Below, piece by piece: positions 1 to 8,087 of a DNA stretch of 35,793 nt. The number at the start of each line of letters is the position of its first letter. Position 1 is the stretch's first letter. The notes under the pieces are model-generated. The model was not told the DNA's origin, did no database searches, and saw nothing but the letters and a program-made list of their open reading frames with translations. The translations under genes and the position numbers were made by a program. Origin of the DNA: a virus; the IMG/VR virus record IMGVR_UViG_3300036862_000019, positions 1-35,793 of that record; one strand, 5' to 3'.

Positions 1-1592
1 TTGAGCATGCGGTGCGCACCGAACTGCGCCTAGTCATGACGCCGCAGGGCCAAACCCAGCAGCAAGACCAGTCGCACGACGTGACCATTCTGCGCACCAC
101 CAAGCGCGGCAAAATCTGCTTTGAATCGGTGCCACAGGACGAATTCCTGCTGTCGCCGGCCGCGCGCAGCCTGGAGGACGACAATCTGCCGTTCATCGGG
201 CGCCGCTACCGCAAGACCATCTCGCAGCTGGAAGAAATGGGCGTGTCGGACGCGGAAGACATCACCAGCGACACCGCCGAGGAAGGCTGGCTCAACACCG
301 CGCGCTATCGCTACAACGACAGCACCTGGGAACTCGACCTATACGAACCGGCCGACCCGGCGATGCGTATGGTGTGGCTGACTGACGCTTATATCCGTCT
401 GGACTATGACGGCGACGGAATCGCCGAGTTGCGGCATATCATCCGCTCCGGAACACGCGTGCTACTCAATGAGGAAGTGGACGACCACCCGTTCTCGGCG
501 TTCTGCCCGGTGCCGATTACCCACCGCGTGATTGGGCTATCGGTAGCAGACCAGGCGATGGAGAGCCAGCGCATTAAGACCGCCGTGCAGCGCGCGGTTC
601 TGGATAACTTCTATCTGAGCGTGAACAAGCGCATCGGCGCGGTGGTCGATCAAGTCAATCTGGACGATCTGCTCGACTCCAAGCCGGGCGGCATCGTGCG
701 CATTAAGCGACCAGATGCGCTGGTGCCGATTGAGCAGTCCGGGATCGGCGCCGACGCGATGGGCCTGCTCGAATATCTGGAAGTACAGAAAGAGAACCGC
801 ACCGGCTTCACCCGCTACTCGCAGGGCTTGCAGGCCGACAGCCTGAACCAGACCGCGACCGGCATGAACATCATCACCAACCGCTCCGACCAGCGCGTGG
901 AGCTGATCGCGCGCCTGTTCGCCGAGGCGATGAAAACGCTGTTCAAGAAAACCTTGGCCTTGGTGATCCAGCACCAGGACCGCAAGGCGGTGTACCGGCT
1001 GCGCAATCAATGGGTCGAGGTCGATCCGAGCGAATGGCGCACCAACTACGACATGTCGGTGACGGTCGGCCTAGGCACCGGCAACAAGGATCAGCAGGTG
1101 CAGCACATGATGATGTTGCTGCAGACCCAGCAGCAGTTGCTACAGCTGGGCGTGGCCACGCCGCAGAACATTTTCGCCGCCGCCTCAAGGCTGACCCAGG
1201 CGCTCGGCTACAAGAACAGCGAGCAGTATTTCACCGAACCGAACCCGAACGGCCCGCTGCAGCAGATGCAGCAGCAAATGCAGCAGATGGACCAGCACGC
1301 CAAGGAGGCAGTCGCGGCACTGCAGCAGCAAATCGCCCAGCTCAAGGCGGATAAGGAAGTGGACCTGCGCAAGGTCGATGTGTCGGCCTACGGCGAGGAA
1401 ACCAAGCGCATGGCCGCGTTGGCGCCGGCACTGACGCCGGACCAGTTGATGCCGCTGATTCAGCAGATGGTCATGCAAGTGCTGTCCTCGCCGGATGTGC
1501 TGCCGCTGCCGCCGCAAATGCAGCCGATGCCCCAGCAGCCGATGAATGGGCCAAATATGGCACCTCCCACTGAGCCGGGGATGATGCAATGA
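1..1592 (+). CDS. Portal protein, C-terminal three quarters (gene crosses the contig ends)
   Basis: This is the downstream part of the head portal, the dodecameric ring through which DNA is packaged and ejected. The frame is open from base 1. Bases 1-178 match the last 178 bases of the window, so the gene starts at 35060 and runs through the junction to the stop at 1590-1592, giving about 715 residues, close to P22- and BPP-1-class portals. The C-terminal 150 residues are rich in Gln and Met (QQMQQQMQQM-type runs), suggesting a coiled-coil or barrel-like extension. It follows the large terminase and precedes a small gene whose ATG overlaps its stop. Identification rests on size, position and the acidic N-terminal half. 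The N-terminus lies at the other end of the window. Confidence 0.88.
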   Translation, partial: EHAVRTELRLVMTPQGQTQQQDQSHDVTILRTTKRGKICFESVPQDEFLLSPAARSLEDDNLPFIGRRYRKTISQLEEMGVSDAEDITSDTAEEGWLNTARYRYNDSTWELDLYEPADPAMRMVWLTDAYIRLDYDGDGIAELRHIIRSGTRVLLNEEVDDHPFSAFCPVPITHRVIGLSVADQAMESQRIKTAVQRAVLDNFYLSVNKRIGAVVDQVNLDDLLDSKPGGIVRIKRPDALVPIEQSGIGADAMGLLEYLEVQKENRTGFTRYSQGLQADSLNQTATGMNIITNRSDQRVELIARLFAEAMKTLFKKTLALVIQHQDRKAVYRLRNQWVEVDPSEWRTNYDMSVTVGLGTGNKDQQVQHMMMLLQTQQQLLQLGVATPQNIFAAASRLTQALGYKNSEQYFTEPNPNGPLQQMQQQMQQMDQHAKEAVAALQQQIAQLKADKEVDLRKVDVSAYGEETKRMAALAPALTPDQLMPLIQQMVMQVLSSPDVLPLPPQMQPMPQQPMNGPNMAPPTEPGMMQ

Positions 1593-1918
1593 ACGACGAA
1601 CAGGAAATGGCGCGCGGTCAGGAGGCGGAAACGCTGCTGGAATCGCCGCTGACCACCGACAACCTCAACCACCCGACCTTGCAGGCGGTGTTTGACGAAA
1701 TCGAGGCGCAGTTGACCCAGGCGTGGAAAGACGCGCCGCTACGTGACCTCGAAGGCCAACAGGAGTTGAAACGATGGCTGGCAGTATTGACCAAGATTCG
1801 CAACCATCTGGACAGCGTGGCGCAAAGCGGCCGAATGGCGGCACTGGCGATAGAACAGCGCAAGAACCCAGTGCAGCGCGTGGTACAGACCACGCTCGAA
1901 AAGCTTGGCATACGCTAG
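1589..1918 (+). CDS. Small protein between portal and scaffold, function unknown
   Basis: Encodes 109 residues and starts in an ATGA overlap with the portal stop. The sequence is mostly helical in character, with no signal peptide or membrane segment, and contains LKRWLAVLTKIRNHLDSVAQ in the middle. Its place between portal and scaffold suggests a head-assembly or virion-associated role, but I recognise no domain. Its last 145 bases are overlapped in another frame by the next gene, which has a good ribosome binding site of its own. Confidence 0.75.
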   Translation: MNDEQEMARGQEAETLLESPLTTDNLNHPTLQAVFDEIEAQLTQAWKDAPLRDLEGQQELKRWLAVLTKIRNHLDSVAQSGRMAALAIEQRKNPVQRVVQTTLEKLGIR

Positions 1919-2082
1919 AGCCGCTGATCAAGGCGGCGGAACGGGAGCGCGGCTTGCCGGTGACGCAGGTGTTCTGCGAGGCAGGCCCGGACCTGTACCA
2001 CGGCCGCTACGGTAGCGCGCCGGTGTTGGCCGGCAAACAGGATGTGATTATTTTCACGGACGGCCACTTGGTCGTCCTTTAA
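1774..2082 (+). CDS. Overlapping small gene upstream of scaffold, function unknown
   Basis: A 102-codon frame starting inside the preceding gene. AGGAG at 1761-1765 lies 8 bases before ATG 1774, a strong ribosome binding site. The part beyond 1918, where nothing else codes, looks like real protein (LIKAAERERGLPVTQVF, then GKQDVIIFTDGHLVVL) and fills what would otherwise be a 180-base gap before the scaffold gene. The N-terminal 48 residues, which overlap the upstream gene, are Gln-, Gly- and Arg-rich and less protein-like. The true start could therefore be a later TTG or GTG near 1954-1960, although the binding site favours 1774. Confidence 0.55.
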   Translation: MAGSIDQDSQPSGQRGAKRPNGGTGDRTAQEPSAARGTDHARKAWHTLEPLIKAAERERGLPVTQVFCEAGPDLYHGRYGSAPVLAGKQDVIIFTDGHLVVL

Positions 2083-2097
2083 TCGAGGGATTGCACA

Positions 2098-3030
2098 ATG
2101 ACTACGACCACCGAGAACGGCGTCGAGGGCATGGGCAGCGAGCTAGACCGGCTCGCCGCATTGTTGGGTGAGGAAGACGAGGACCTGGACGAGGCCGCTG
2201 ACAGCCAAGCCGAAGACCGGGACGACGGCGCAGAAGAAGGTGCCGACGCCGAGGACGAATCCAAAGACGATGACGATAATGACGAGCTCGTTACCATCAA
2301 AGTCGATGGCAAAGAGCGCCAGGTCAGCCGGGCCGAACTGATCGAGCTGGCGCAGAAATCCGATTCTGCCACCCAGCGCTTTCAAGAAGCTGCGGCAGTA
2401 CGCCAGCAGGCGGAACAAGTCCAGCAGCAGGCATCACAGGCGCGCGATCAGGCTATGCAGTTGGCGCAGCAGTACCAGGAACAGTTGGGCTCACAGCTGG
2501 CGCAGTTCCAGCAGGTCGACTGGCAGCAGTTGCTGAACGAAGACCCGCAGCAGTATCTGCAGGTTAAGCACGCGTACGACGCGCTGCAGCAGCAGATGTA
2601 CGCGGTGGCCCAGCACCGCCAGCAGTTGGCGCAGGAAACGGCGCACGAGCAGCAGCGCGTGGCCAGCGAAACCTTGCAGCGTGAGAGCCAAGCCTTGCTA
2701 CAAGCCCTGCCTGAGTGGCGCGACCCAAAAGTCGCTACCGCCGAACAGGGCGAGATTAAGGAATGGATGCTCAAGCGCGGCTATTCGCAAGCGGAAATCA
2801 GCAACGTGACCGACCATCGACGGCTGCTGGAACTGCGCGACGCCATGCTGCTGTCCAAACTGCGCGACAAGAAGCCGCTGCTGGACAAGAAAGTAAAGGA
2901 CTTGCCGAAACCGCCGGCCAAATCGGGCGGCCGCCAGGCACCGAGCAAGAACGACCGCGCCGCTTCGGACAAGCTGCGCAAAACCGGGCGCGTGAACGAC
3001 GCGGTCGGCGCCCTGACCAAATTTTTGTAA
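2098..3030 (+). CDS. Capsid scaffolding protein
   Basis: A 310-residue protein just before the major capsid gene. Residues 1-65 are extremely acidic (Asp/Glu runs such as DDDDNDEL), followed by about 130 residues of Gln- and Ala-rich coiled coil (QQQASQARDQAMQLAQQYQ) and a basic, Lys/Arg-rich C-terminus. This layout is typical of scaffolds, whose helical body guides procapsid assembly and whose basic C-terminus contacts the capsid protein. No protease motif is seen, so it is probably a plain scaffold. No recognised sequence family was confirmed; the call rests on composition and position. Confidence 0.8.
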   Translation: MTTTTENGVEGMGSELDRLAALLGEEDEDLDEAADSQAEDRDDGAEEGADAEDESKDDDDNDELVTIKVDGKERQVSRAELIELAQKSDSATQRFQEAAAVRQQAEQVQQQASQARDQAMQLAQQYQEQLGSQLAQFQQVDWQQLLNEDPQQYLQVKHAYDALQQQMYAVAQHRQQLAQETAHEQQRVASETLQRESQALLQALPEWRDPKVATAEQGEIKEWMLKRGYSQAEISNVTDHRRLLELRDAMLLSKLRDKKPLLDKKVKDLPKPPAKSGGRQAPSKNDRAASDKLRKTGRVNDAVGALTKFL

Positions 3031-3045
3031 TTTAGGAGAACCACC

Positions 3046-3990
3046 ATGGCTGTCCCATCGAATACCCAGCTGTCTTACAGCACCAACGGCATCAAAGAAA
3101 GCTTTGAAGATGTGATTTTCAACATTGCGCCGACCGACACCCCGTTCCTGTCGATGCTGGAGCGCGGCTCCGTGACGCAGAAGCGCCACCAGTGGCAAAC
3201 CGATTCGCTGGCCAGCGCCGCAAACAACGCGCAGCTGGAAGGCGACGACGCCTCCGCGCTGGCCGCCACCGCAACCACGCTGTACGACAACTACACGCAG
3301 ATTTCCACTAAGACGGTGCAGGTGTCCGGTTCCAACCGCGCGATGCAGAAGTGGGGCCGCAGCAAGGACGAGCTCGCCTACCAAGTCGCGCTGCGCGGCA
3401 AGGAAATCAAGCGCGATATGGAGTTCGCGCTGACGCAGAACACCACCTATAACGCTGGTGCGGCCGGCACTGCGCGTCAGTTGCGCGGCCTGGAGGGATG
3501 GATTGCCACCAACAACAACCTGGGCGCAACCGGCGTGGCCCCGGTGCCGTCCACCAACACCGCGCCGACCGATGGCACCCAGCGAGCCATGACCGAAGCG
3601 ATGTTCAAGGACGTGATCCTGAAGTGCTACACCTCGGGTGGCTCGCCGGCCATCGCCATGTTTGGCCCGTTCAACCGCCAGCAGGCGTCCAGCTTCACCG
3701 GCAACAGCACGCGCACCGACGACGGCGAGGACAAGACCCTGACCGCCACGCTCAACGTGTACGTGAGCGACTTCGGCGATCTGAAGCTGATCCCGAACCG
3801 CTTTCAGCGTGCCCGCACCGGCTTCGTGCTGGATATGGACTATTGGAAGCTCGGCACGCTGCGCCCGATGCAGATCGAAGACCTGGCCAAAACCGGCGAC
3901 TCGGACAAGCGCATGATCGTGACCGAGTACACGCTGATCGCCAGCCAGGAAGCGGCATCAGGCGCGGTAAGGGATCTAACGACGGCTTAA
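3046..3990 (+). CDS. Major capsid protein, SU10/BPP-1-like (HK97 fold)
   Basis: A 314-residue shell protein. The N-terminus (SYSTNGIKESFEDVIFNIAP, then TPFLSMLERG) and the later KEIKRDMEFALTQN segment match the SU10-type major capsid family (DUF5309) as I know it. Lacking an N-terminal delta domain, it would depend on the separate scaffold encoded upstream. TTAGGAG lies 8 bases before the ATG. A homing endonuclease gene is inserted directly downstream, separating it from the decoration-protein gene with which it would normally be adjacent. Confidence 0.92.
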   Translation: MAVPSNTQLSYSTNGIKESFEDVIFNIAPTDTPFLSMLERGSVTQKRHQWQTDSLASAANNAQLEGDDASALAATATTLYDNYTQISTKTVQVSGSNRAMQKWGRSKDELAYQVALRGKEIKRDMEFALTQNTTYNAGAAGTARQLRGLEGWIATNNNLGATGVAPVPSTNTAPTDGTQRAMTEAMFKDVILKCYTSGGSPAIAMFGPFNRQQASSFTGNSTRTDDGEDKTLTATLNVYVSDFGDLKLIPNRFQRARTGFVLDMDYWKLGTLRPMQIEDLAKTGDSDKRMIVTEYTLIASQEAASGAVRDLTTA

Positions 3991-4037
3991 CACATTAATA
4001 ATGTATTAAGCATTACTGGTCCATTTGCTGATAAGAT

Positions 4038-4070
4038 ATGCGACGCAACTTAACTAAAGGAGCGTCGTAT
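4038..4070 (+). promoter_or_regulatory. Hairpin that buries the start codon of the homing endonuclease
   Basis: Arms 4038-4046 and 4062-4070 pair over 9 bp with one G.U, around a 15-base loop. The A and U of the start codon (4069-4070) lie in the 3' arm and the AAAGGA ribosome binding site (4056-4061) in the loop. Translation from long capsid transcripts should therefore be damped. T4 homing endonuclease genes are known to use hairpins around their translation starts in a similar way; that it acts so here is inference. Confidence 0.55.
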
Positions 4071-4668
4071 GTCTGAATGTTGCATAAAAGGTTGTGATAA
4101 GGCTGCCGTCTGTAAAGGGATGTGCATGGTTCATTACAGCCGCGTAAAGGCGCATGGCTCACCGTTCATAACCATGCAAATACGCGGAAATGATGAAGCC
4201 AGATTCTGGAGCAAGATCAGAAAGGGCACCCCGGATGAGTGCTGGGAATGGCAAGCCAAAGCGCAAACAGATGGGTACGGGGTTATTGCCATTGGCGGAA
4301 GAAATGGAAAGCATGTGTTAGCTCACCGTTATTCCTACGAGCTAGCTAACGGACCCATCCCTGATAACAAAGAGGCCTATCACGGCTTTGTGGTGATGCA
4401 TCTTTGTGATAACCGCAAGTGTGTTAACCCCGCTCATTTGCAACTAGGCACACAGGCGGAGAATTGCCGGGATGCGGCCGATAAAGGGCGGATGATAGTG
4501 CCTAAATTGCGTGGCGAACAGCATCATAACAGCGTGAAGCTGAGTCGTGAGCAAGCCTTGGAGATTAGCCAATCACCTGAACCTGGACCGGTTTTAGCTA
4601 AGCATTACGGTGTATCAAAACACACGGTTAACCGGATAAAAGCCGGCGACCACTGGTTAATTAGATAG
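4069..4668 (+). CDS. Free-standing HNH homing endonuclease
   Basis: A 199-residue protein with three visible parts. Residues 1-25 form a Cys/His cluster (C4, C5, C9, C15, C19, H22) likely to bind zinc. The middle holds an HNH_3 core with LAHRYSYELANG, IPDN, then MHLCDNRKCVNPAHLQLGT, in which the His, Asn and His are the metal-binding and catalytic residues. The C-terminus carries a helix-turn-helix type DNA-binding module (ALEISQ...LAKHYGVSKHTVNRIK). The gene is visibly more AT-rich than the capsid genes on both sides, as expected for a transferred selfish element. It would nick or cut phages lacking the insertion between capsid and decoration genes. Confidence 0.9.
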   Translation: MSECCIKGCDKAAVCKGMCMVHYSRVKAHGSPFITMQIRGNDEARFWSKIRKGTPDECWEWQAKAQTDGYGVIAIGGRNGKHVLAHRYSYELANGPIPDNKEAYHGFVVMHLCDNRKCVNPAHLQLGTQAENCRDAADKGRMIVPKLRGEQHHNSVKLSREQALEISQSPEPGPVLAKHYGVSKHTVNRIKAGDHWLIR

Positions 4669-4676
4669 GAGGCATC

Positions 4677-5102
4677 ATGCCTAACATTCGGCAAAACGAT
4701 GACGGCTCGTTCGGCATCGAGGGCAAGGACGGCGGCAAGGGCGGCTTTGTCAAGATCAACATTCCGTATAACGCGTCCAGCGTCGATTCGGTGAACATGG
4801 TGGCGGCGCGCTCCTATCGCGTGATCGACGTGCGCGGCCGGGTGGAAGTGGCTGGCACCGACGCGGGTGCGGTCACGGCCGCAGTCAAGAAAGCGCCATC
4901 CGGCACCGCGATTGGGTCCGGCACCGCGCTGCATAGCAGCACCTTTAACCTGAAGGGCACGGCGGCCACCAACCAGACGCTGACGCTGTCCACCACCAGC
5001 GCCGATCTGGATATTGCCGTCGGCGACTCGATTGGGGTGGATTTGACCGGCACGCTGACCTCTGCCACCGGGGTGCTGACCATCACGCTAGCACCGGCAT
5101 AA
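4677..5102 (+). CDS. Capsid decoration (cement) protein, putative
   Basis: A 141-residue protein of short beta-prone, Thr/Ala/Val/Gly-rich strands, matching the small cement proteins that bind the outer capsid surface in BPP-1-type phages. GGAGG lies 6 bases before the ATG. It was presumably the immediate neighbour of the major capsid gene before the endonuclease inserted, and its transcript ends at a strong terminator, so capsid and decoration genes would form one highly expressed unit. Assignment is by position, size and composition; I see no diagnostic motif. Confidence 0.65.
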   Translation: MPNIRQNDDGSFGIEGKDGGKGGFVKINIPYNASSVDSVNMVAARSYRVIDVRGRVEVAGTDAGAVTAAVKKAPSGTAIGSGTALHSSTFNLKGTAATNQTLTLSTTSADLDIAVGDSIGVDLTGTLTSATGVLTITLAPA

Positions 5103-5107
5103 CGCAA

Positions 5108-5136
5108 AAAGGAACGGCACCACCGTTCCTTTATTT
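5108..5136 (+). terminator. Rho-independent terminator after the decoration gene
   Basis: A perfect 10-bp stem (5108-5117 with 5123-5132, AAAGGAACGG arm) with a 5-base loop, followed by a T-rich tail. It lies 6 bases after the decoration-protein stop and closes the capsid unit. Confidence 0.85.
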
Positions 5137-5144
5137 CGTTCAGC

Positions 5145-5150
5145 TATAAT
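5145..5150 (+). promoter_or_regulatory. Putative promoter, consensus -10 TATAAT
   Basis: A perfect TATAAT directly after the terminator and 30 bases before the next ATG. No convincing -35 element is seen at 16-18 bases; the position would overlap the terminator stem. It would restart transcription for the neck, fibre and ejection genes. Confidence 0.45.
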
Positions 5151-5179
5151 GACAGCAATGTAAATTAAGGTGCCGGCAT

Positions 5180-5479
5180 ATGTTTAATCGAGTGAATATT
5201 CAGGCGACCGGTTCGACCATCGCCACCGGTGCATCGTCGGCCAGCGTGGCGCTGCCGAACAATGCCGCCGGAGTGGCACCTGAATGGGTGCGGGTGGTGG
5301 CGACCGCCGCCGCTTACGTCAAGGTCGGTCCGTCCACCGTCACCGCGGCGGCCGGCGACATGCTGGTGCAGCCGGGCGACGGGGTGTTGCTGCGCGCCAA
5401 GGGCTGGACCCATATCGCGGCGATCCAAGTCACCGCCGGTGGCACGGTGCAGATTTCGCCGGTCGAGGATGCGCGATGA
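5180..5479 (+). CDS. Small putative head or neck protein, unknown
   Basis: A 99-residue, small-residue-rich beta-type protein (FNRVNIQATGSTIATGASSA; AAGDMLVQPGDGVLLRAKGW). It has the look of a head-surface or fibre-base protein and lies between decoration and adaptor genes. A weak AAGGTG ribosome binding site precedes the ATG. No family recognised. Confidence 0.7.
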   Translation: MFNRVNIQATGSTIATGASSASVALPNNAAGVAPEWVRVVATAAAYVKVGPSTVTAAAGDMLVQPGDGVLLRAKGWTHIAAIQVTAGGTVQISPVEDAR

Positions 5480-5763
5480 GCCAGGTCACGACGCAGTTTC
5501 AGGCGCATGACGGCCGGCTGATCGTGCGCCGCGAGCAGGACGTGGAGCCGATCCTGGAGGCGGCCAAGCGCGCGCATCGCGAGGGCGTGCACGGCAGCCG
5601 CGACATGCGCCACGCCGCCTCGCTGCCGATGGTGCTGGTCGAGAAATACTGCAACGACCACGCGATCAGCTTCGCGGAGTTCATGCGCGAGCCGAAGCAC
5701 GTCAAGGCGATGTGCAACGACCCGGCCTTGGCGCATTTCCGCATCTGGCCCGGTAAAGTGTGA
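5476..5763 (+). CDS. Conserved hypothetical virion-region protein
   Basis: A 95-residue protein starting in an ATGA overlap with the previous gene (MSQVTTQFQAHDGRLIVRRE...). It is rich in charged residues and His, and probably soluble and helical. The tight overlaps on both sides place it in the head-neck operon. Function unknown. Confidence 0.75.
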   Translation: MSQVTTQFQAHDGRLIVRREQDVEPILEAAKRAHREGVHGSRDMRHAASLPMVLVEKYCNDHAISFAEFMREPKHVKAMCNDPALAHFRIWPGKV

Positions 5764-6365
5764 TGGCGATCACAAATTACGGCGAACTGAAAACGGCGCT
5801 GGCCAACTGGCTGCACCGCACCGACCTGAGCGCGCGTCTGCCCGAGTTCGTCACGCTGGCGCAGGTGCGGATTTCCGATGACGTACGCGCCAACGCCAAC
5901 ACGGTGAGCGCCAGCGGCACCAGCACCGACAAGACCATTCCATTGCCGGCCGATTTTATCGAGGGGCGCAGCCTGCATTTGAGCATCAACGGCACCAACC
6001 GCCCGCTCGATTACCTGACGCCGGCGCAATACGCCCACTTGGCGCAGCCGACCGGCGACGCCGACGCCTATACCATCATCGGCTCCAGCATCCTGCTGGC
6101 GCGCAACCCGAGCGGCAACCAGAGCTACACGCTGGTGTATTACGCCAAGGAAACGGCTCTCAGTGCCGACAGCGACACCACCACGCTGCTGAGCACTCGC
6201 CCGGGGCTGTACCTGTACGGCACGCTGTGCGAAGCGGCCCCGTATCTGCGCGACGCCGACACGCTGGCGCTGTGGGAACAGAAATACGCGCACGAGGTGC
6301 AATGGGTGAATGGCTCGGTTTCCGGTCATTCCAATATGCGGATTCGCGCCGATCAAGGAGTGTAA
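5763..6365 (+). CDS. Head-tail adaptor protein, putative
   Basis: A 200-residue protein beginning MAITNYGELKTALANWLHR, followed by a pattern (LPEFVTLAQVRISDD...) seen in phage adaptor proteins that sit under the portal and join head to tail. It contains a beta-rich middle with YLTPAQYAHL and a helical end. The ATG at 5763 overlaps the preceding TGA; an upstream GTG at 5760 is possible. Its position between head and fibre genes fits this role. Confidence 0.7.
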   Translation: MAITNYGELKTALANWLHRTDLSARLPEFVTLAQVRISDDVRANANTVSASGTSTDKTIPLPADFIEGRSLHLSINGTNRPLDYLTPAQYAHLAQPTGDADAYTIIGSSILLARNPSGNQSYTLVYYAKETALSADSDTTTLLSTRPGLYLYGTLCEAAPYLRDADTLALWEQKYAHEVQWVNGSVSGHSNMRIRADQGV

Positions 6366-6368
6366 AAC

Positions 6369-8087
6369 ATGGGCCTGGAAACCGGCACCTATGTTGGCGA
6401 CCTGAACACCGCCAACCCGCTGAGCAACGACCCGAAATCGCAGGGTGACGACCATCTGCGCCTGATCAAGACGGTCCTGAAGAACACCTTCGCCGGGTTC
6501 TCCGGCGTGGTGGTGGCAACCGGCAGTGAGGCGCAGGGCGGCACCGTCAACGATTACGTGGTGACCGTGTCGCCGGCCCCGGCCGCCTATACGGCCAACA
6601 CCTTTGTGGTGTTCAAGGCGACCCATACCAACAACGGCGCCGCGACGCTGAAAATCAATGCGTTGACGGCACAGACGCTCAAGGATGTCGAAGGCAACGC
6701 GTTATCGTCCGCCGACATTGCCAACGGCGCAGTGGTGGTGGCCTGGTACGACGGCACCAGCTTCTTTCTTATCAGCGGCAACGACCGCGCCGACCGCAGC
6801 GGCGAAACCTACACCGGCACCCATGACTTTACCGGCGCGACGCTGAACGCTTCGGCGTTGACCGCCACCACGCAGAGCCAGGGCGACAACTCGAACAAGG
6901 CGGCCACCACCGCCTATGTTGACACCGGGCTGGCCCCAAAAGCCAACCTCGCCTCGCCGGCGTTGACCGGCACGCCGACCGCGCCAACGGCCGCAGCGGG
7001 CACCAACAACACGCAGATTGCCACCACCGCCTTCGCAGTGCAGCTGGCCTTCCAGGCGGTATTGCCGGCGCAGGGCGGCAACGGTGGCAAATTCCTGAAG
7101 ACCGACGGATCGACTGCCTCTTGGCAATACGCAGGGGTGAATGGCTACGCCGCCAAGACTTCAAGCTACACCTTGCTGGCGGCCGACAAGGAAGTGCTGA
7201 TCGACTGCACCAGCGGCACATTCACGCTGGCGTTTACTGCTGCCGCCACGCTGGGCAATACTTGGGCCGCATACGTGCGCAACAGTGGCACGGGTGATAT
7301 CACGCTCGACCCGAACGGCAGCGAAACCATCGACGGACTCACCTCCTACCTGATGTATCCGGGCGAGGCGCGACTGATCTTTTGTGACGGCACCAGCTTT
7401 AGATCAATCATTCTTTCGCCATTCTTCAAGACATTTACCGCTTCTGGAACCTTTACTAAACCGCCGGGTTATTCTGATTTTGGTGGGTTGGCATGGAGCG
7501 GTGGCAATAGTGGCGGAAAATCGGGCGCATCAAGTAACGCAGCGGCAGGGGGCGGGGGTGGGGGGTGTTTCCCCTTCAACCTGCTCGCTAGCGCGCTAGC
7601 CGCCTCGGAAACGGTGACGATTGGGGCGGGCGGTGCCGCGCAAACCGGCACCGGGGCCGGGGCTTCCGGCGGGTCGACCTCCTTTGGTTCTTGGTTCACC
7701 GTGTTTAGTAGTGGCACTCCCGCGGGCGGTGGAGCGATTGGATTCAACGCGGCAGTTACCACCTCTGTAGCGAGTGTCGGCTTCGAAGGGGTGGCGGCCA
7801 TTGGATCAGGCCTTTCGTCGATTTACGGTGGGTCTAACGCCTCTGTTGATTCCTCTTCGGCATCGGGTAACAGCATTTACGGCGGTGCTGCTGGTGGGGG
7901 AGTGACCGCCACCAATACCTTAAGATCGGCAGGGACGAGCAAGATGGCAGGCAGCGGAGGGAGCGCCAATACCTCTACGAGCGGGGTTGATGGCACAGCG
8001 CCAGGCGGAGGCGGGGGGGCGACCCAAACCGGGACGCAATCTGGCGCCGGGGCACGCGGTGAACTGCGCATTTGGGGGGTAAGTTGA
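6369..8087 (+). CDS. Tail fibre with glycine-rich receptor-binding tip
   Basis: A 572-residue fibre. Residues 1-50 form a conserved virion-attachment segment (DLNTANPLSNDPKSQGDDHLR). The shaft contains typical repeats such as NSNKAATTAYVDTGLAPKAN and GTPTAPTAAAGTNNTQIATT. From about residue 370 the protein becomes a long Gly/Ser-rich tip with a run of six Gly and VTIGAGGAAQTG-type strands, the pattern of polyglycine-type receptor-binding tips. Long G-runs lie in the DNA here (7548-7565 and 8013-8019). The tip has different codon use from the shaft, suggesting exchange. AAGGAG precedes the ATG, and a fibre-assembly gene follows. Confidence 0.88.
   Translation: MGLETGTYVGDLNTANPLSNDPKSQGDDHLRLIKTVLKNTFAGFSGVVVATGSEAQGGTVNDYVVTVSPAPAAYTANTFVVFKATHTNNGAATLKINALTAQTLKDVEGNALSSADIANGAVVVAWYDGTSFFLISGNDRADRSGETYTGTHDFTGATLNASALTATTQSQGDNSNKAATTAYVDTGLAPKANLASPALTGTPTAPTAAAGTNNTQIATTAFAVQLAFQAVLPAQGGNGGKFLKTDGSTASWQYAGVNGYAAKTSSYTLLAADKEVLIDCTSGTFTLAFTAAATLGNTWAAYVRNSGTGDITLDPNGSETIDGLTSYLMYPGEARLIFCDGTSFRSIILSPFFKTFTASGTFTKPPGYSDFGGLAWSGGNSGGKSGASSNAAAGGGGGGCFPFNLLASALAASETVTIGAGGAAQTGTGAGASGGSTSFGSWFTVFSSGTPAGGGAIGFNAAVTTSVASVGFEGVAAIGSGLSSIYGGSNASVDSSSASGNSIYGGAAGGGVTATNTLRSAGTSKMAGSGGSANTSTSGVDGTAPGGGGGATQTGTQSGAGARGELRIWGVS

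Noticed and set aside
1880-1918. Programmed -1 frameshift joining the 1589 and 1774 frames
   Set aside because: The CGAAAAG stretch does not fit a standard slippery heptamer, and the second frame has its own strong ribosome binding site.
5499-6626. 375-codon open frame on the minus strand
   Set aside because: It is antisense to the adaptor and fibre genes, has the Arg/Gly/Val-rich character of a shadow frame, and lacks a ribosome binding site.
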